Assembly (NCBI GenBank): GCA_026874595.1
Contig: CM049307.1
Location: 73,696,643 to 73,760,642, forward strand
Source of the DNA: Sipunculus nudus
Lineage: Eukaryota > Annelida > Sipuncula > Golfingiida > Sipunculidae
Reading direction: 5' to 3'
DNA length: 64,000 nt
Positions 11,657 through 24,809 of the stretch are shown piece after piece. The first letter of the stretch is position 1. Every line of letters begins with the position of its first letter. The notes under the pieces were generated by a model. It was not told the origin of the DNA and ran no database searches. It was given only the letters and a program-made list of their open reading frames with translations. Made by a program: the position numbers and the translations under genes.

Positions 11657-13588
11657 CTTGACCTAGAATCTTCATTCTTGACACACAGGGAGACCCATGA
11701 AAATTCCCCATGGAAACCTGAAATTAGGTCTCTGTTACCCATATTCTTTAGGCTGTATGGCTCCAAAATACCCCCAAGAATAATGGAAATTTGATACAAA
11801 AAGTGCAGTATCTCAATAACTACAACACTGATGGTCATGATTTTCGGCATACATATTGATCATGAGCTGTTCCATCAGTTTCTGCAGACTGGGTGCGCCA
11901 CCTCTATTTTTTTCAAATTTTTACGAATTTTTTTGTCTCTTTTTTTTTGAGACCTTTAAAGATGTGGTTATCTGTCAACAGGGTACAAATTGCAACAACT
12001 GGACCTAGAAACTTCATTCTTGTCATGCAAGGAGGCCCATGAAGAGTGACCGTGGAAACTTGAAATTAGGTCTCTGTTAGTGTTACCCATATCCTTCAAG
12101 CTATAGGACTCTGAAGTATCCCTCAGAATAATGGACAATTTGATACAAAAGCTGAAGTATCTGAACAACTAATGCGGAGATCATCATGATTCTTTGCATG
12201 GATATTGACCATTAAGTGTTTTTATTAGTTTCTGCAGGCTGAAGTTTTGCAGATACTATGTTTTTGACCAGGTTCCTCCGCCGCCGCCATGTTTGTTTTC
12301 AGAGAGCTCCTCTGATAAAAATGGACTGATTTTTCCGAAACTTACACCAATTATTGAGTCACATGTGAACTAGTGCCTAACCAATTTTTGTTGACCTCTG
12401 ACCTTTCCCCTCTATCCAGCTTCCATTTGTGCGTCTGTTTCCACACATAAACCCTCATATCTCGGGAACTGATTGACCAATCAGGAAATAAAATTTATAC
12501 AAATGTAGCCCTTGGATTGCTTTATAACATACACAAAAATGGTGGCGCCACCTGTAACCATGTTTGCACAGTGTCCATCTGTTCATCTGCCTTGGGTTAA
12601 AATCACTCATATCTCTGCAGTGAATTGACTAATTCACCTGAAATTCGGCATGCATATACATCCAGGATAGCTTTCTTGATTTTATGACAGATGGCGCCAC
12701 CTACATTCACGTTCACGCTGATCACATCCAAGCTCATATCTCGGGAACCGTTTAACCAATTTGGCCAAAATTTTGCATGTGTATAGATCTCACATAGCTC
12801 TTTATCATACGCAAAACTGGTGGCGCCACCTGCAACCATTTTTGCACAGCGTCTGTCTGTTTTCTGCAATGGGATAATGTCAGTCATATCTCGGCAGTGG
12901 TTTGACATATCTGCCTAAAATTTTGCTGTTTTATACATCCTGGATAGCTTTCTTGATTTTATGACAGGTGGCGCCACCTACATTCTAGTTTATGCTGCAG
13001 ACATCGGAGCTCATATCTCGGGAACTGTTTGAACAATTGGGCCAAAATTTTGCATGTGTATAGATCTCACATAGGTCTTTATCATACACAAAACTGGAGG
13101 GGCCACCTGCAACCATTTTTGCACAGCGTCTGTCTGTTTGTCTGCTGTCGGCTAAAATCACTCATATACATGTAGTGGTTTGACTTTTCTGCCTAAAATT
13201 TTGCATATGTATACAACTTGGACAGCTTTCTGGATTTGTGGTAGGTGGCACAACCTACATACACATTTAGGCTGCAAACATGCATGCAAATATGCAACAT
13301 ATCTCACTCTATTTCCCCTTGCCACTCAATCCATGCCTCACTTCAACCATTCCACTCTGATTTTGGCGGATACACGTAGTCACTTGTCGGCTACCCGTAT
13401 TCTAGTTTTTAAAGTTTACACATTTTTTCTCTATTTTTGAGATATATAAATACAGACTAAATCTTTGCCTGTTGGGTAATCTGTTTGATGCTTCAGTTGA
13501 ATGGGTATATACTACCATTCTGATGATAAAATTTCCTTTTGCGAATCTCTTCCCTGTCAGCTGAGCGTCATGACCCATGGGTCACTTG
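11657..13588 (+). mobile_element. outer repeat element E, right part
   Basis: The interrupted unit resumes at about 11657 and continues for about two units. A partly deleted Helitron-like element F' follows (about 12247..13405), and the terminal palindrome TGACCCATGGGTCACTTG closes the copy at 13588. The stretch is a long inverted match of 7590..9540, giving arms of about 1.95 kb. Confidence 0.75.
12247..13405 (+). mobile_element. Helitron-like element F', 5'-damaged copy in outer E
   Basis: It matches the reverse complement of 7772..8910, including the GATACTATGTTTTTGACC start region, the GCCGCCGCC tract and the CTAG end at 13402..13405 followed by T. The hairpin at the 5' end is partly deleted together with some host sequence. 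It sits at the equivalent site within E as the inner copy, so the insertion predates the duplication of E. Confidence 0.55.
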
Positions 13589-13779
13589 TTTAACACCAAA
13601 GGGTAGTTACGATCATTTTTATGCACAATATGCTGAAAGGTCAATTATAAAATGGCCGGGACACATGCAGTGTAATTGTGTCTTACCAGAGGATGATAGT
13701 TCCATGGCTCATGACAGATTGATTGAAGCTTAAAATACGATAGAAGAAGCACAAGCTATGGTAATATTGATACAAAGGT

Positions 13780-14475
13780 GGGGTTGGGGAATGTCCCCAC
13801 CTGTATCACATACGGTAGCTGATGCGCGTGGCAGACAATGTTCCAAGACCAGTTTGATGACAGAAGCCTTTATTCACAGGACAGAGTCTGGGCCAGTCTT
13901 TGCTGAGGCCCTGCAGTGCCCAGCTAGACATGGTCCCTCTCTCTCTCTCTCTGTGCGCACTACAGATAGTTTTGTTACACAGCTTTCACGTGACATATGA
14001 GACATTCATATCCATATTTCTGCATTTCGTCATAAAACCTAAACCTTATTGGATGACCCAAAGTAGGTCACAATTACATCAGAGTTGTAAGTTGACTTAA
14101 TGAGTTTTGCCAGATTTTACTGGATGAAAGTATTCTGGAAAATCCCAAGTCTGACCTGACATACATCCAGTTATAGACTGACCTACAAGTCCTATTTACA
14201 GACTCGTATAAACATAATCTGCCTGCCTCATCATAGAAACCAATTTAGAGCTAATTTGTGAGAGTACATTTAGGCTCTACAAACATACTGAATTACCATT
14301 AGATACTTGGTCATCTGATGAACATTAATAATTCTTTGGCTCTGTCTGAATATCAGAACAGACTGAAACCAAGATTGATTTTTATTTGCCTCTAAAGTAA
14401 ATTTTAGATGAAATATTGAAATATTCCTTTAAATATATGTCAAGTCACATATACACCCTTTCTCACTCCATAACA
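13780..14475. mobile_element. 696-bp direct repeat, left copy (putative LTR)
   Basis: The sequence recurs at an offset of exactly 3610 bases (17390..18085), and no difference was seen on reading. It ends TAACA and contains a (CT)n run. A TG that could start a canonical LTR occurs at 13779 or at 13792. Neither the 5' boundary nor a 5-bp target duplication could be fixed. The open frames inside it are identical in both copies and resemble no known protein. Confidence 0.6.
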
Positions 14476-17389
14476 TATCCCTCTGGTATTCAGAATGAGG
14501 CTCCGGCCTCATTGGCTAAGTCGGAGAAAAATGAGTTATTGCAAGAAATATAACTGGGATACAGATGACAGAAATACATAATGTGTAAAGATCAAGATAC
14601 ACTGCTTAAGTCTGTATTTACTGCAAGAACAGTAGCCATAATGTGAATAGAACTAGCTGGCACTAGTGACAGTGTGTTGGATATATGTCTGTAGAGAGTA
14701 AAGTATTACATCACTGAGGTGTAATAGATTGCACATATCAATATAGATGTGAAGTACATGAACATATGTCACAGTTCCAGATGTAACAGTGTAAGGAATT
14801 TGAGGAAGTGCCTATTTTAAAATTATGCAGCAGTACAACAACGCCTAAGCTAAAGCTTAATAAGCTGAGAAACAGCATATTTAAATCTATAGCTACACAT
14901 ACATGTTCTAAAGACAATTTTGGTTTGTAAATTGACAATCCTAAACATTATCTAGAAGATAAAATGCTGATTTCTAAGTTATCAGGAACAACATTGCAAC
15001 TATGGTGACATTATTTGACATCCGAATATAAGCATTAAACTTTAGATTATATACGTATGACAGCATCTAAATAGAATCAATAAATAAACATCTTAATAGA
15101 TATGATTATAGCATCATGTTCATAATGAATGCACAGCTAGAATATACAAGTACTATGCATACCGTGTAAGCAATGGAATAATTCAAAGTATGTGAACCAT
15201 GCTAGCATACAGTAAGTGATGTTACATAAAGATGTTCTGTCATACATTCATGTGCATTTAAAAAAAATGACAAGTGATTTGCTAACAATGCCTGACATTA
15301 GTCTATACCTGTAGCTAATCAAAATATTTCCATTGAGAAATGGATAGTGAATTCCTAATCTGACAAAGTTTATATACTCTTGTGCCTAAGAATTTAACAC
15401 ATACATATGTACATGACTATCTGCTCTGTGTGTTGATCAGTACCTATGATTCAAAATACATTTGGCTTTCATACTTGCCATTGGGACAAGTTGACTTGTG
15501 AAAAATGGAAGGTGGATTTGCTAATTATCCTTTAGCATTACACAACTGGTGTACCTTACCAGCGGATAAGTACATGACAGAATGATGTCATTCCTAACGA
15601 CAGAGGAATGTTGTACGTATATTCCCATTGATTACCATTTTTTGTGCATGCACAAGGCGAAAGTTGTGTGAAAATGTAATGATAATGAAAATAAATCCCT
15701 GACAGTTGTAGTATCGATCTAACCATATATGGATTTTGATGGTAGTTTTATTGCATGCTATTTATGTGTAAGATCAAACATACATCTGTAGAGTGATGAT
15801 GTAAATTAAAAGAATACTGTTAATGATCGAAACCTTGTCATTCCACATCTTGGTTTATGGGTTAACAGTATCATGAATGCATGACCAGAATGCATTTGCT
15901 CATGAAACATGTCTGTCATAGTACGCATGAATATGAATTCCTATGAGAAGAATTCCTGTGTTAACCTACATATCTTGCCTGGCATTTCCAGCTATTAATG
16001 AGGTTAACCATATCAAACCCTTGTTTGAGGCAATAATGTGACCACAGGTCAGTGCATTATTGATTTTTGGAGTCATCACACTCCCCAGTTTGTCAAATTC
16101 CCTATATATTGGGGGGCTTCCCATGAACCCGTGTTTGAGGACCAAACTGTGACAATTGAAAGTAAGCATCGCATTGTGCATTGGTGACACAATGGGCTAC
16201 CATTCCATTAAATTTATAGCCAAGAGAGCATTATGATAACCATTGATTTGGTATGGAACAACACATGAGAAAATCTCAATATAAATGAATGCTAACATGC
16301 TGATGGCTTTGCATATTGCTCTACTCTAGGAATTATTGTATTAAAATCAATACAGTCATTTGTGACATTGCATATTAACGTCTGAGATAGACATTACTGT
16401 ATCAAATCTAACATTGACAGTTCTACACTGTTTCATGTGTTTTTTTGTAAGCCTCTTCCTAACCATATCAATTAGATAGAGACATTAAATTATATCATAT
16501 TACAACTATGACACAGCAATAAGAGAAAGTTATATTGTACTACATTCATATGAATATTTTTTTGTTTGTTTAGTTTTACAACATATTCATACAAAAAAAA
16601 TCTGAAATGCCCATATATTACAGAAGGCATGTAAATTCAGAGTCTCTGGTTTTGTTTTTCATTACCTCAGGAAATCTTGTCTTCTTTGGGTCTTCTGTTG
16701 TCTTCTCTGCTGACTTGGCTTCTTTTTCTCCCTGGAGTCATGGTATGGAAGGTGATGCAGAAGATAGCAGTAGAACAGCAAATCTGCTTCTAGTAGTTGC
16801 AGGAACATAGCGAGGAACTTGTTGTCACACAAAACACAGTGCACGTGGTATGGCCAGGAGTATTGTTGACATAGGCCTGAAGCTGGCATGTCCCGATATT
16901 GATTTTTTTTATGTGGCTGGTCAGGAACAATGATGATCTCAGGTTGAGATTACACAGCACTTTCGTTTAAGTGAAAAAAGTCATTTTAGCAACTTGAAGT
17001 CACTGTTAAAGCAATATGCTGATTTACAGTGTTCTTTTGGTTTAAAGATACAGAGAAAGTCTTTGATCTTCACAAGCAGAGCACTGAGAACTGCAGCCAA
17101 GTTAAAGTTTGAAGAGAGAGTTCTTAGCAAAAGTGTGATACCTTCAGCAGCAGAGATGACATTCTTGATGTTAGGCTGTGATTCTGCAGACATCTAGGTC
17201 GAAGTTCCAGTACAGTTGTTAGATATGGGAGACCAGTCAATGGCGTGTGTGGCTGCGAGAGGGGATCTTCATTCTTCATTCCAGCTGGCAGCATTGTCGG
17301 TTTTTCTGGTGCTGATGTGCTGGAAGTGAATCCCGGTTCATCAACCAAAATGATATGGGACCCGGTCTCCACCATAATGATATAGAGGA
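14476..17389. other. non-coding interior between the 696-bp repeats
   Basis: About 2.9 kb contains no gag, protease, reverse transcriptase or integrase motif in any frame. Just after the left repeat is TGGTATTCAGAATGAGG, a possible primer-binding site. Just before the right repeat is a purine run (AGAGGAGGGG). Both fit a gene-less LTR retrotransposon of the LARD type in plus orientation. Short open frames at 16607..16889 and 16981..17456 on both strands have no recognised motif. Confidence 0.4.
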
Positions 17390-18085
17390 GGGGTTGGGGA
17401 ATGTCCCCACCTGTATCACATACGGTAGCTGATGCGCGTGGCAGACAATGTTCCAAGACCAGTTTGATGACAGAAGCCTTTATTCACAGGACAGAGTCTG
17501 GGCCAGTCTTTGCTGAGGCCCTGCAGTGCCCAGCTAGACATGGTCCCTCTCTCTCTCTCTCTGTGCGCACTACAGATAGTTTTGTTACACAGCTTTCACG
17601 TGACATATGAGACATTCATATCCATATTTCTGCATTTCGTCATAAAACCTAAACCTTATTGGATGACCCAAAGTAGGTCACAATTACATCAGAGTTGTAA
17701 GTTGACTTAATGAGTTTTGCCAGATTTTACTGGATGAAAGTATTCTGGAAAATCCCAAGTCTGACCTGACATACATCCAGTTATAGACTGACCTACAAGT
17801 CCTATTTACAGACTCGTATAAACATAATCTGCCTGCCTCATCATAGAAACCAATTTAGAGCTAATTTGTGAGAGTACATTTAGGCTCTACAAACATACTG
17901 AATTACCATTAGATACTTGGTCATCTGATGAACATTAATAATTCTTTGGCTCTGTCTGAATATCAGAACAGACTGAAACCAAGATTGATTTTTATTTGCC
18001 TCTAAAGTAAATTTTAGATGAAATATTGAAATATTCCTTTAAATATATGTCAAGTCACATATACACCCTTTCTCACTCCATAACA
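17390..18085. mobile_element. 696-bp direct repeat, right copy (putative LTR)
   Basis: This is the apparently exact partner of 13780..14475. The identity stops at TAACA, after which the sequences differ (TATCCC on the left, ATATTC on the right). Such identity implies a recent insertion or duplication, or gene conversion. Confidence 0.6.
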
Positions 18086-18599
18086 ATATATTCTGTAACT
18101 AATGCAATGTAAGGGTACAGGTCAGCCGTGCCAGCAATAAATACTCCTGAAAATGAAACCTCTTACCCCTTGGTTGTGAGTACTTGGTACAGTTTTAAAT
18201 AGGGTTCTTGGTATTTGACTATCTAGTGGGATTTCATCTAGGATTTTGGCAAGTCTAGGTGTGGATTTAAATGGATGTGCAGTTTCAAAAAGGAGAAACA
18301 CTGTATTTCATAGTGTACTGCCCACCAAGGTGTACACATATTCAGCATCCCATTGGGATGAGGTCCAGCAGGACCCATGAGTTGTACAGGGTATCAGTCT
18401 CACATGTGTTTGCCTTGTAGTTAATTGTATGTCCATCTGTAAGGCTTACGTGTAAACTTGTACACATTAATACATTTCAGTTGCCAAGGTAACATCCAGT
18501 TGGTATCAGTCTACTAAGCTGTCTGTAGCCTTTGGTACTCTGAATAAGATCCATCCATGTGTTTAAGACCTTGGTGAGGGGTCTCAGGATGGAGAAAAG

Positions 18600-18895
18600 G
18601 TGGGATACAACCCGCTTCCATGGTTGAGAGGTAGAACACAGGACTCAAAGCCGGGATATATTCACCGTCGGCCCCCTACCAGGGTGAGCGTTCTGCAGGC
18701 TTAATGGGGAGACTGTGCCCAACAGTCATGTCTCTATAAAACGAGTATGCCTTTAAGTGGTTCCTCAGTGTTATGACCCAGCAAGCTCCTGTCATGAAGT
18801 CTGAAACTAGATTTCTCTAGATGTACGTAGTACTTAGTTAAGCAAGCATTGAAAAATGGAGCCAGTTACCTCCACTAAAAAAAAAAAAAAAAATT
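18600..18895 (+). mobile_element. possible tRNA-derived SINE with poly(A) tail
   Basis: A GC-richer block holds an A-box-like CCATGGTTGAGAGGTAGAAC and a run of 17 or so A residues at its end (about 18878..18894). The B box is not convincing. The next host bases, TTGGGATG, weakly echo GTGGGATA just upstream of the head (about 18600), a possible short target duplication. Confidence 0.4.
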
Positions 18896-20060
18896 GGGAT
18901 GTTAAAACCTACAACCTTGCTGCACTAAATCATTACATTACCAAGGTTCACATACTTAAATTATGATTATAAAAATTTGGTGGGCTAAATATTCTGTGGT
19001 ATTATCTTTAAAAACAATTTGTATTGTGTAGATTTTTAATTTGATGGTCTTCACATCAGTTCAGGCCAAAATATGTTTAAACATCATTTAAAAAATTGAG
19101 CTTATACTAAAGATGCATATTGATCCCAGAACCTAGATAGGTTTACAGGTATTTATCCATATAATACAGTAGGTCAGATTCATGATGACATTCTGACAAA
19201 TAGCAACAGATTTATTTTATTGGAGCATGCACCTGTCATTTGATTGGTTCTCTTGCCTTGTTCATTCATAATTCATGAAACAGTTAAAATATTTTAACAT
19301 GCATTATCAACACACTGAACAAAGGAACAGAACTGAGACTTTTTAAACTAGGTTTTAACAGCTGTAATGATGTTAATAAATCATAATTTTATATTATGTA
19401 TATTCAAGATACCAACATAATAACACTAAAAATTTTTTATATGAGCATAACGATAAAGTTGACCTAATTTTTCTATGTATATTTTATCAGGTGAATCATC
19501 ATAACATAATCCATAAGTATGATATTTAATTGTTTCTGTTCTGTGGGTAATATCTATGTTGATAACTTGAGTTTAAATGTCCACCGCCACCAAGTGGTTA
19601 TGGCTGTTTCATTAGACCTGTCCACTGGTCTCAAGGATATATCAGACACTGCTTGGACAGGATATTTTCTGGTAACACATAGCCATTTCTGGTGTACCAT
19701 AAACATTCTAACAAGTATTCGTTTAATGTGGCAGGCTCAGGAAGAGCCATTAATCAGCGACCAGCTGATGTGCATTCTTAGCGTTACCTGGAAGCTGTCA
19801 GCCTTAAACCCCACCAAGATCAGTCAGTACACGAACATGCAAGCCTGTGTGTGGCTGTATCTAAGGACAGAGTGTCATTATAGCCAACCTGTAATAACCT
19901 CTGTAAATCAACCCTCCTGCTGATCGAGGTCTCTTGATAACAATACACCAAGCTAGTCCAGTAATATCCTAATTACCTCAGCTAATCACTGATGGGCATG
20001 ATCATATTTCACCTCTGTTTGTCTGTCTGTATATATGATGTTTCTACAATATTAAAAAAA
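18896..20060. other. AT-rich DNA, no supported gene
   Basis: The 134-codon plus-strand open frame at 19519..19923 covers a GC-richer patch (about 19730-19925). It has no recognisable domain, and codon use does not stand out. Nothing else is recognised. Confidence 0.35.
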
Positions 20061-20064
20061 AATA

Positions 20065-21873
20065 TTACAAGGGACCCATTGTTCACATCGCTCAGCTGAA
20101 TTTTGGAAAATATTAGTAACTGCAAAATATTTTTATTTCTTTTGGTTTTTCATGTATATTACCATTTGAAAAGTTAGAGAGAAAATGACCCTGCTAAAAT
20201 GAAACTCTGTAACTTATAGAATAATGGACATGAGCTAAAGCATATGCACTGTGTAATAAATGAAACCTTTGGCCTGAAACCATTTAGTGATGCACCAAGG
20301 GAAAAAATGGGGCTACGGTAAGTGTTATAAAAGTTACATTTCATAAACAAATAATGTGTGAAGGTAATTAAGTTTTCAAAAGTTAAATATATGGCCATAT
20401 GAGTTAAATGGTGGCCCATGGGCCATGACGCTCAGCTTATTTTGACTGGGTGCTCATTTTTTTTTTATTAATGTTACATAATGTCTGTGAGAATAGCCTA
20501 TGAATAAAGTTAGTATTGAAAAAATAGACAGAAAATAAAAATTTCAGGATTCATAGGAGACCTGCTCAGGACCCCCCTGGATTTCAAAATAGAGGGTTCC
20601 AAGGAAACTTTGTTCCAACCATTTTTTAGCCCATAGGTCACACAATATAGGTCACCATGACTTAATTTCATTTTTCCAAGGACACTTGACTAGGACCTTC
20701 CTGAATTTTATCATGCCCCTGCCACAAAGTGGCCGGGGCATATAGTTTTACCCATGTCCGTCATTCCGTCCTTCCGTCATTCCGAAATCAAACAGCTGTA
20801 CAGCCTTTTTTTCGCAATGCCTGCAGATATTGGCCTAATTTTTGGTGTGTGGTTAGATAATGACCAGTTACAGATCGAGTTCATGTTTTGTCCTATTTTT
20901 GACCATTTTACAGCTCCTGAACTTAGAAAATTTCATGAAAAATAGAAATTTTCATGACAAATGTACATGTACAGCCATTTTTAGCCCTCAGCTCATAGGC
21001 TGATGGGCTATTGTCAACACCCAAGCTGTCTAGCTGTCTGTCTGTCTGTCTGTCCTTCCGTCTGTCCTTCGTCTGTTAACTTTTACCTTTTGAGTGGGAT
21101 TTCTCTAAAAGGATTCACCGTTGGAATTTTATTTCATCAGTAAAGATAAAATCTTGGTCAAGTTTGAAGATGGGTGACCTTGACCCATTTTTCTACATTT
21201 TAGAGCTGATTATAGAAAAACACTCAGAAGATATCTCAGGAACCATTTTGTGGATTTTCACAAAACTTACTTTGATCATTGGGACTGATGGTCTGTACGT
21301 GCTGCACAATTTTGGTGGCGCCACCTGCAATTTCTGATTTTTTAATCAATTTTTATTGGATTTTTCAATTTTGGCCTTGTGAGCGGGATATCTCTAAAAG
21401 GATTCACCGTTGGAATTTTATTTCATCAGTGAAGATGTATATCAACAAAATCTTGGTCAAGTGCAAAGATGGGTGACCTTGACCTTGTCACCTATGGTGC
21501 TTATATGATATCTTTTCCGTATAGGTTGTAGAATATAGGTCACAGTGACCTAGTTTCCAAGGACATTTGCCTCGGATCTCCCAAAATATCAGGTAAGAGG
21601 TTTCTAGGCCTAATGGTCACAATTTGTGCCCTGTCTGACTGTCTGGGTGCTCAAAATCATGTTTTCGGCCCGTAGGTCACAAAATATAGGTCACCATGAC
21701 CTAATTTTAGGTTTCCAAGGAGATTTGCCCAGGACCTCCCTGGATGTACTGTTAGAAGTTTCTAGGTCTTATGGTTACAATTTGTGCCCTGTTAACAGCC
21801 GGACAGCCGGATGGACGCCGGACAAAGGGTGATAGCTATAGCTCAGATGACTTAAAGTCAGCTGAGCTAATAA
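20065..21873 (+). mobile_element. composite of E-type ends and a hairpin-headed repeat
   Basis: An E-like left end (ACAAGGGACCCATTGTTCAC) lies at about 20067, and a second one (GGCCCATGGGCCATGACGCT) at about 20404. The E-type right end, GTCAGCTGAGCTAA, closes at about 21870. Within it, at about 20714, is a hairpin head ATGCCCCTGCCACAAAGTGG followed by CCGGGGCATATAG and (GTCC)n. Two roughly 300-bp repeats follow, sharing CTCTAAAAGGATTCACCGTT (about 21103 and 21393). A palindrome GGTGGCGCCACC lies at about 21313. No coding capacity. Confidence 0.6.
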
Positions 21874-22350
21874 ACCAATTCCATGTCTGCATGTGCCATG
21901 TGGCATATTAGGAGTTTTAGATTATTGGGGCTGTGAGAGGAATAGATTTTCTGGAAATCTGACAAAGATAAAACACATACAACTACAAATTTCTAATTTA
22001 TATAAAGTGTTTCAATAAATTCGTGATAGACAGTGAAAAAGGACCCTGTGACTGGACAAAATTATTTTAAACACTTTTATGGCAATTTAACTGTGAACAA
22101 GTAGTCAATCAAAATTCTTTATGAAAAACCATTTTACATTTGTTCCCACTGCTATATTTTTTAAGAAGTTCAGGGATTAACGCACAGCTGTTATTATTCT
22201 GTTTTAACTGTAATTATGTCACACCCTGCATCTTTACACAGTCAAAACAAGAAGTTAAAAATACTGTGTAACAATATCTTATGATTCTTCAATATCCATA
22301 GCATTTAAAGGGACCTATTTACATACAAGGTATGTTGAATATACATGTAT

Positions 22351-22957
22351 TATATTGTGTTCTTTTAAAAATGTTATGGTATCTGCAACTATTTCATTTT
22401 TTGGTTACTCCTCTACACAAGTGGAAATAAGCTTGCAGCAGGAGCAGTCAGCTGCACTAAACACAGCATGCACCCCACCTGGTGGCCCTGCCGAGCAACT
22501 TTAAAATGTTAAACTGAAACCAGTGTTTCTCCTCCTTATATGGGAGTTGTCGCATCCTCAAGCTGGGGCTTCTGATCAGGCATTCTTGTTATTGTAAACA
22601 CACACACATGGACTGTGTTTACTCAAACAGAACCAAAACAACATTAAAAAAAAATTTTATATTGTGTTCTTTTAAAAATGTTATGGTATCTGCAACTATT
22701 TCATTTTTTGGTTACTCCTCTACACAAGTGGAAATAAGCTTGCAGCAGGAGCAGTCAGCTGCACTAAACACAGCATGCACCCCACCTGGTGGCCCTGCCA
22801 AGCAACTTTAAAATGTTAAACTGAAACCAGTGTTTCTCCTCCTTATTTGGGAGTTGTCGCATCCTCAAGCTGGGGCTTCTGATCAGGCATTCTTGTTATT
22901 GTAAACACACACACATTGACTGTGTTTACTCAAACAGAACCAAAACAACATTAAAAA
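22351..22957 (+). repeat. two-copy tandem duplication, 307-bp period
   Basis: Copy 1 (22351..22657) and copy 2 (22658..22957) match with only a few differences (for example CCGAGC/CCAAGC, TTATATGG/TTATTTGG, CATGGACT/CATTGACT). An A-run lies at the junction. Downstream sequence to about 23050 extends the homology with 3590..3970. Confidence 0.85.
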
Positions 22958-23049
22958 AACGGGCGAATTGGAGATAGTAAGTTTGTGTGCCAGGATGGTT
23001 TGCCAGGAAACTTTTGTATTAATCTAAAATGATCTAATAGTGTGAGATA

Positions 23050-23566
23050 TTACACATATTATTGCAAATGATTATATTCATTGAAATCATTATCTTATTA
23101 CCTTCTCTATTTAATCTTTAATCATTTTGACTTTTCTGGTAGTTTTACTCCACCATGTTTGTAAACATAAGTTTGTACATCTACATCTTTATGAGTTATT
23201 GACACTGACCACCTGTTGCAAAATCTCATGGTATTTGCTTGTAATTAATTAATTTAAAGGTGTTTGTGGAAACCCTTTTTTCCAGGAATCCCTACATGTT
23301 TCAAAGATTAATGTATATGTCAGCAATAAATTTCTTGATTGTTGGAAAAGCCTGAATTATTCACTTTCCTTGGTTATCACAGTCTTAGAATCTCAAATAA
23401 TTATTTTGATTGGATGAACTATTTACTGCTATTCCTTGAGTGGTTTTTTTAATAACATGATCGTCTCCCTCATACTGATATCATTAGGGCCAATTATCTG
23501 TTGAAATGTTCATTCAGGCAAATTATCATAAACAAATTTTCCTATATATCCTCTTATAAATATATA
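23050..23566. other. AT-rich DNA, nothing recognised
   Basis: No exon, RNA gene or repeat boundary is visible. Confidence 0.35.
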
Positions 23567-23820
23567 AATATAAATATAAATATAAACTTATTTATTTTAC
23601 ATGGATTGTACAAATAGTTATTATAACTATTCGCGGCACTCTCCATGGCTCAGATTGTGGCGTTCGGTAGACTGTAGAGGTGGAGGAAACCGGAGAACCC
23701 GGAGAAAACCACCGGCCTTGGATGGGGAACTACAACCCACTCTCATAGCCACGCCAGGGATCAAACCTGGGTAGCCAGCGGAGAGAGCCAAGCGTTGTAC
23801 CGCTCAGCTGTCCAGGCCCC
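23567..23820 (-). mobile_element. tRNA-derived SINE, family copy 1
   Basis: On the minus strand it opens GGGGCCTGGACAGCTGAGCG (A-box region) and has a B-box GGTTTGATCCC about 50 bases on. The body contains TTTTCTCCGGGTTCTCCGGT, and the tail is AAAATAAATAAGTTTATATT followed by TATAAA repeats. The same head, body landmarks and tail occur at 50199..50451, which defines the family and its ends. Confidence 0.75.
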
Positions 23821-24805
23821 TTATAACAGCTAAAATAACATTTGACTGTACAACCTTTCAAATATTAAACATGTGCAAAGTTTTCTTAAATACCAATATA
23901 CTTCCAAAACAGACAGAATTTTAGTCATTGCATGTTGATAAATTCTTATATTTCTTATTGTTACTTTTACTACAAAAACTCCTGAAAAATACTGTTCAAG
24001 ATAAAAAATCATCATTCCTCCACTATGTTAAGATTTTTAATTCAGATTGGAAAATATTAAAACAATTTTAAAAAATATTACAGATATTGAAAAAATATTG
24101 AAAATTATTAAGCAAACAAACAAACAAACAAACACTACTGTAAACATATCTCATTCAGTGTAGATAACAATAGAAGCTAGAATAATTCACAATTCCTTTA
24201 TCTGAGAAGTTTCCATTTAATGCCAAAATGTATGTAAGGAAACCACATGGGATAGTCACTCCTGGTTAAAATGTGAATGGAGCTTTAATTAACAATCCTG
24301 CAAATAAATATTCAAATTATCAAAGTATATAAGCAAACATTGGTTAAGGCTTAACCTCCTTATGTTGTTGATTGTAGAAAAATCAAACATCTTTCTTTCA
24401 ATGGGGGAAGACTGGATTTAATAACAAACTGTTGGGAAAACAACAAGGCCATTTTTCAGTATATTAATAGTGGGTATATCACCTACACTTAAATGTTTTA
24501 CTAAAAGATAAGTTTGAGGAGAGAGACCACAATTTAGAAAGAAAAGAATGTACAAAATTGGGGTTTTGGAATTCCATTGACATTGCCACCCAATGCCAGA
24601 ATATACTTTTTATAAATAGCTCCGTAATCATGGTAATCTTAAATCTGAAGGAGACGGAGCATTTAACTGGGAGGAGGAGTTTTCATGGCAGATGTTTATA
24701 TTGCAGCTTAATCTGACATACTTTTTATATGCTGGAAGAGATATGTTAAAAAGGCCACCGTAATGTCTTGTTCCAATAATACCAAAGTCTGTGTTAGCCA
24801 TTAGT
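23821..24805. other. AT-rich DNA with a (CAAA)n microsatellite
   Basis: A CAAA tetranucleotide run lies at about 24115-24133. No gene is recognised. Confidence 0.4.
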
Positions 24806-24809
24806 TCTT

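Noticed and set aside
13401-14100. Open frames within the 696-bp repeats as gag or other viral-type genes
   Set aside because: The 66- and 69-80-codon frames show no zinc knuckle or other motif and overlap each other in different frames.
19519-19923. 134-codon plus-strand frame as a gene
   Set aside because: No recognisable domain, no splice or promoter support, composition not distinct from neighbours.
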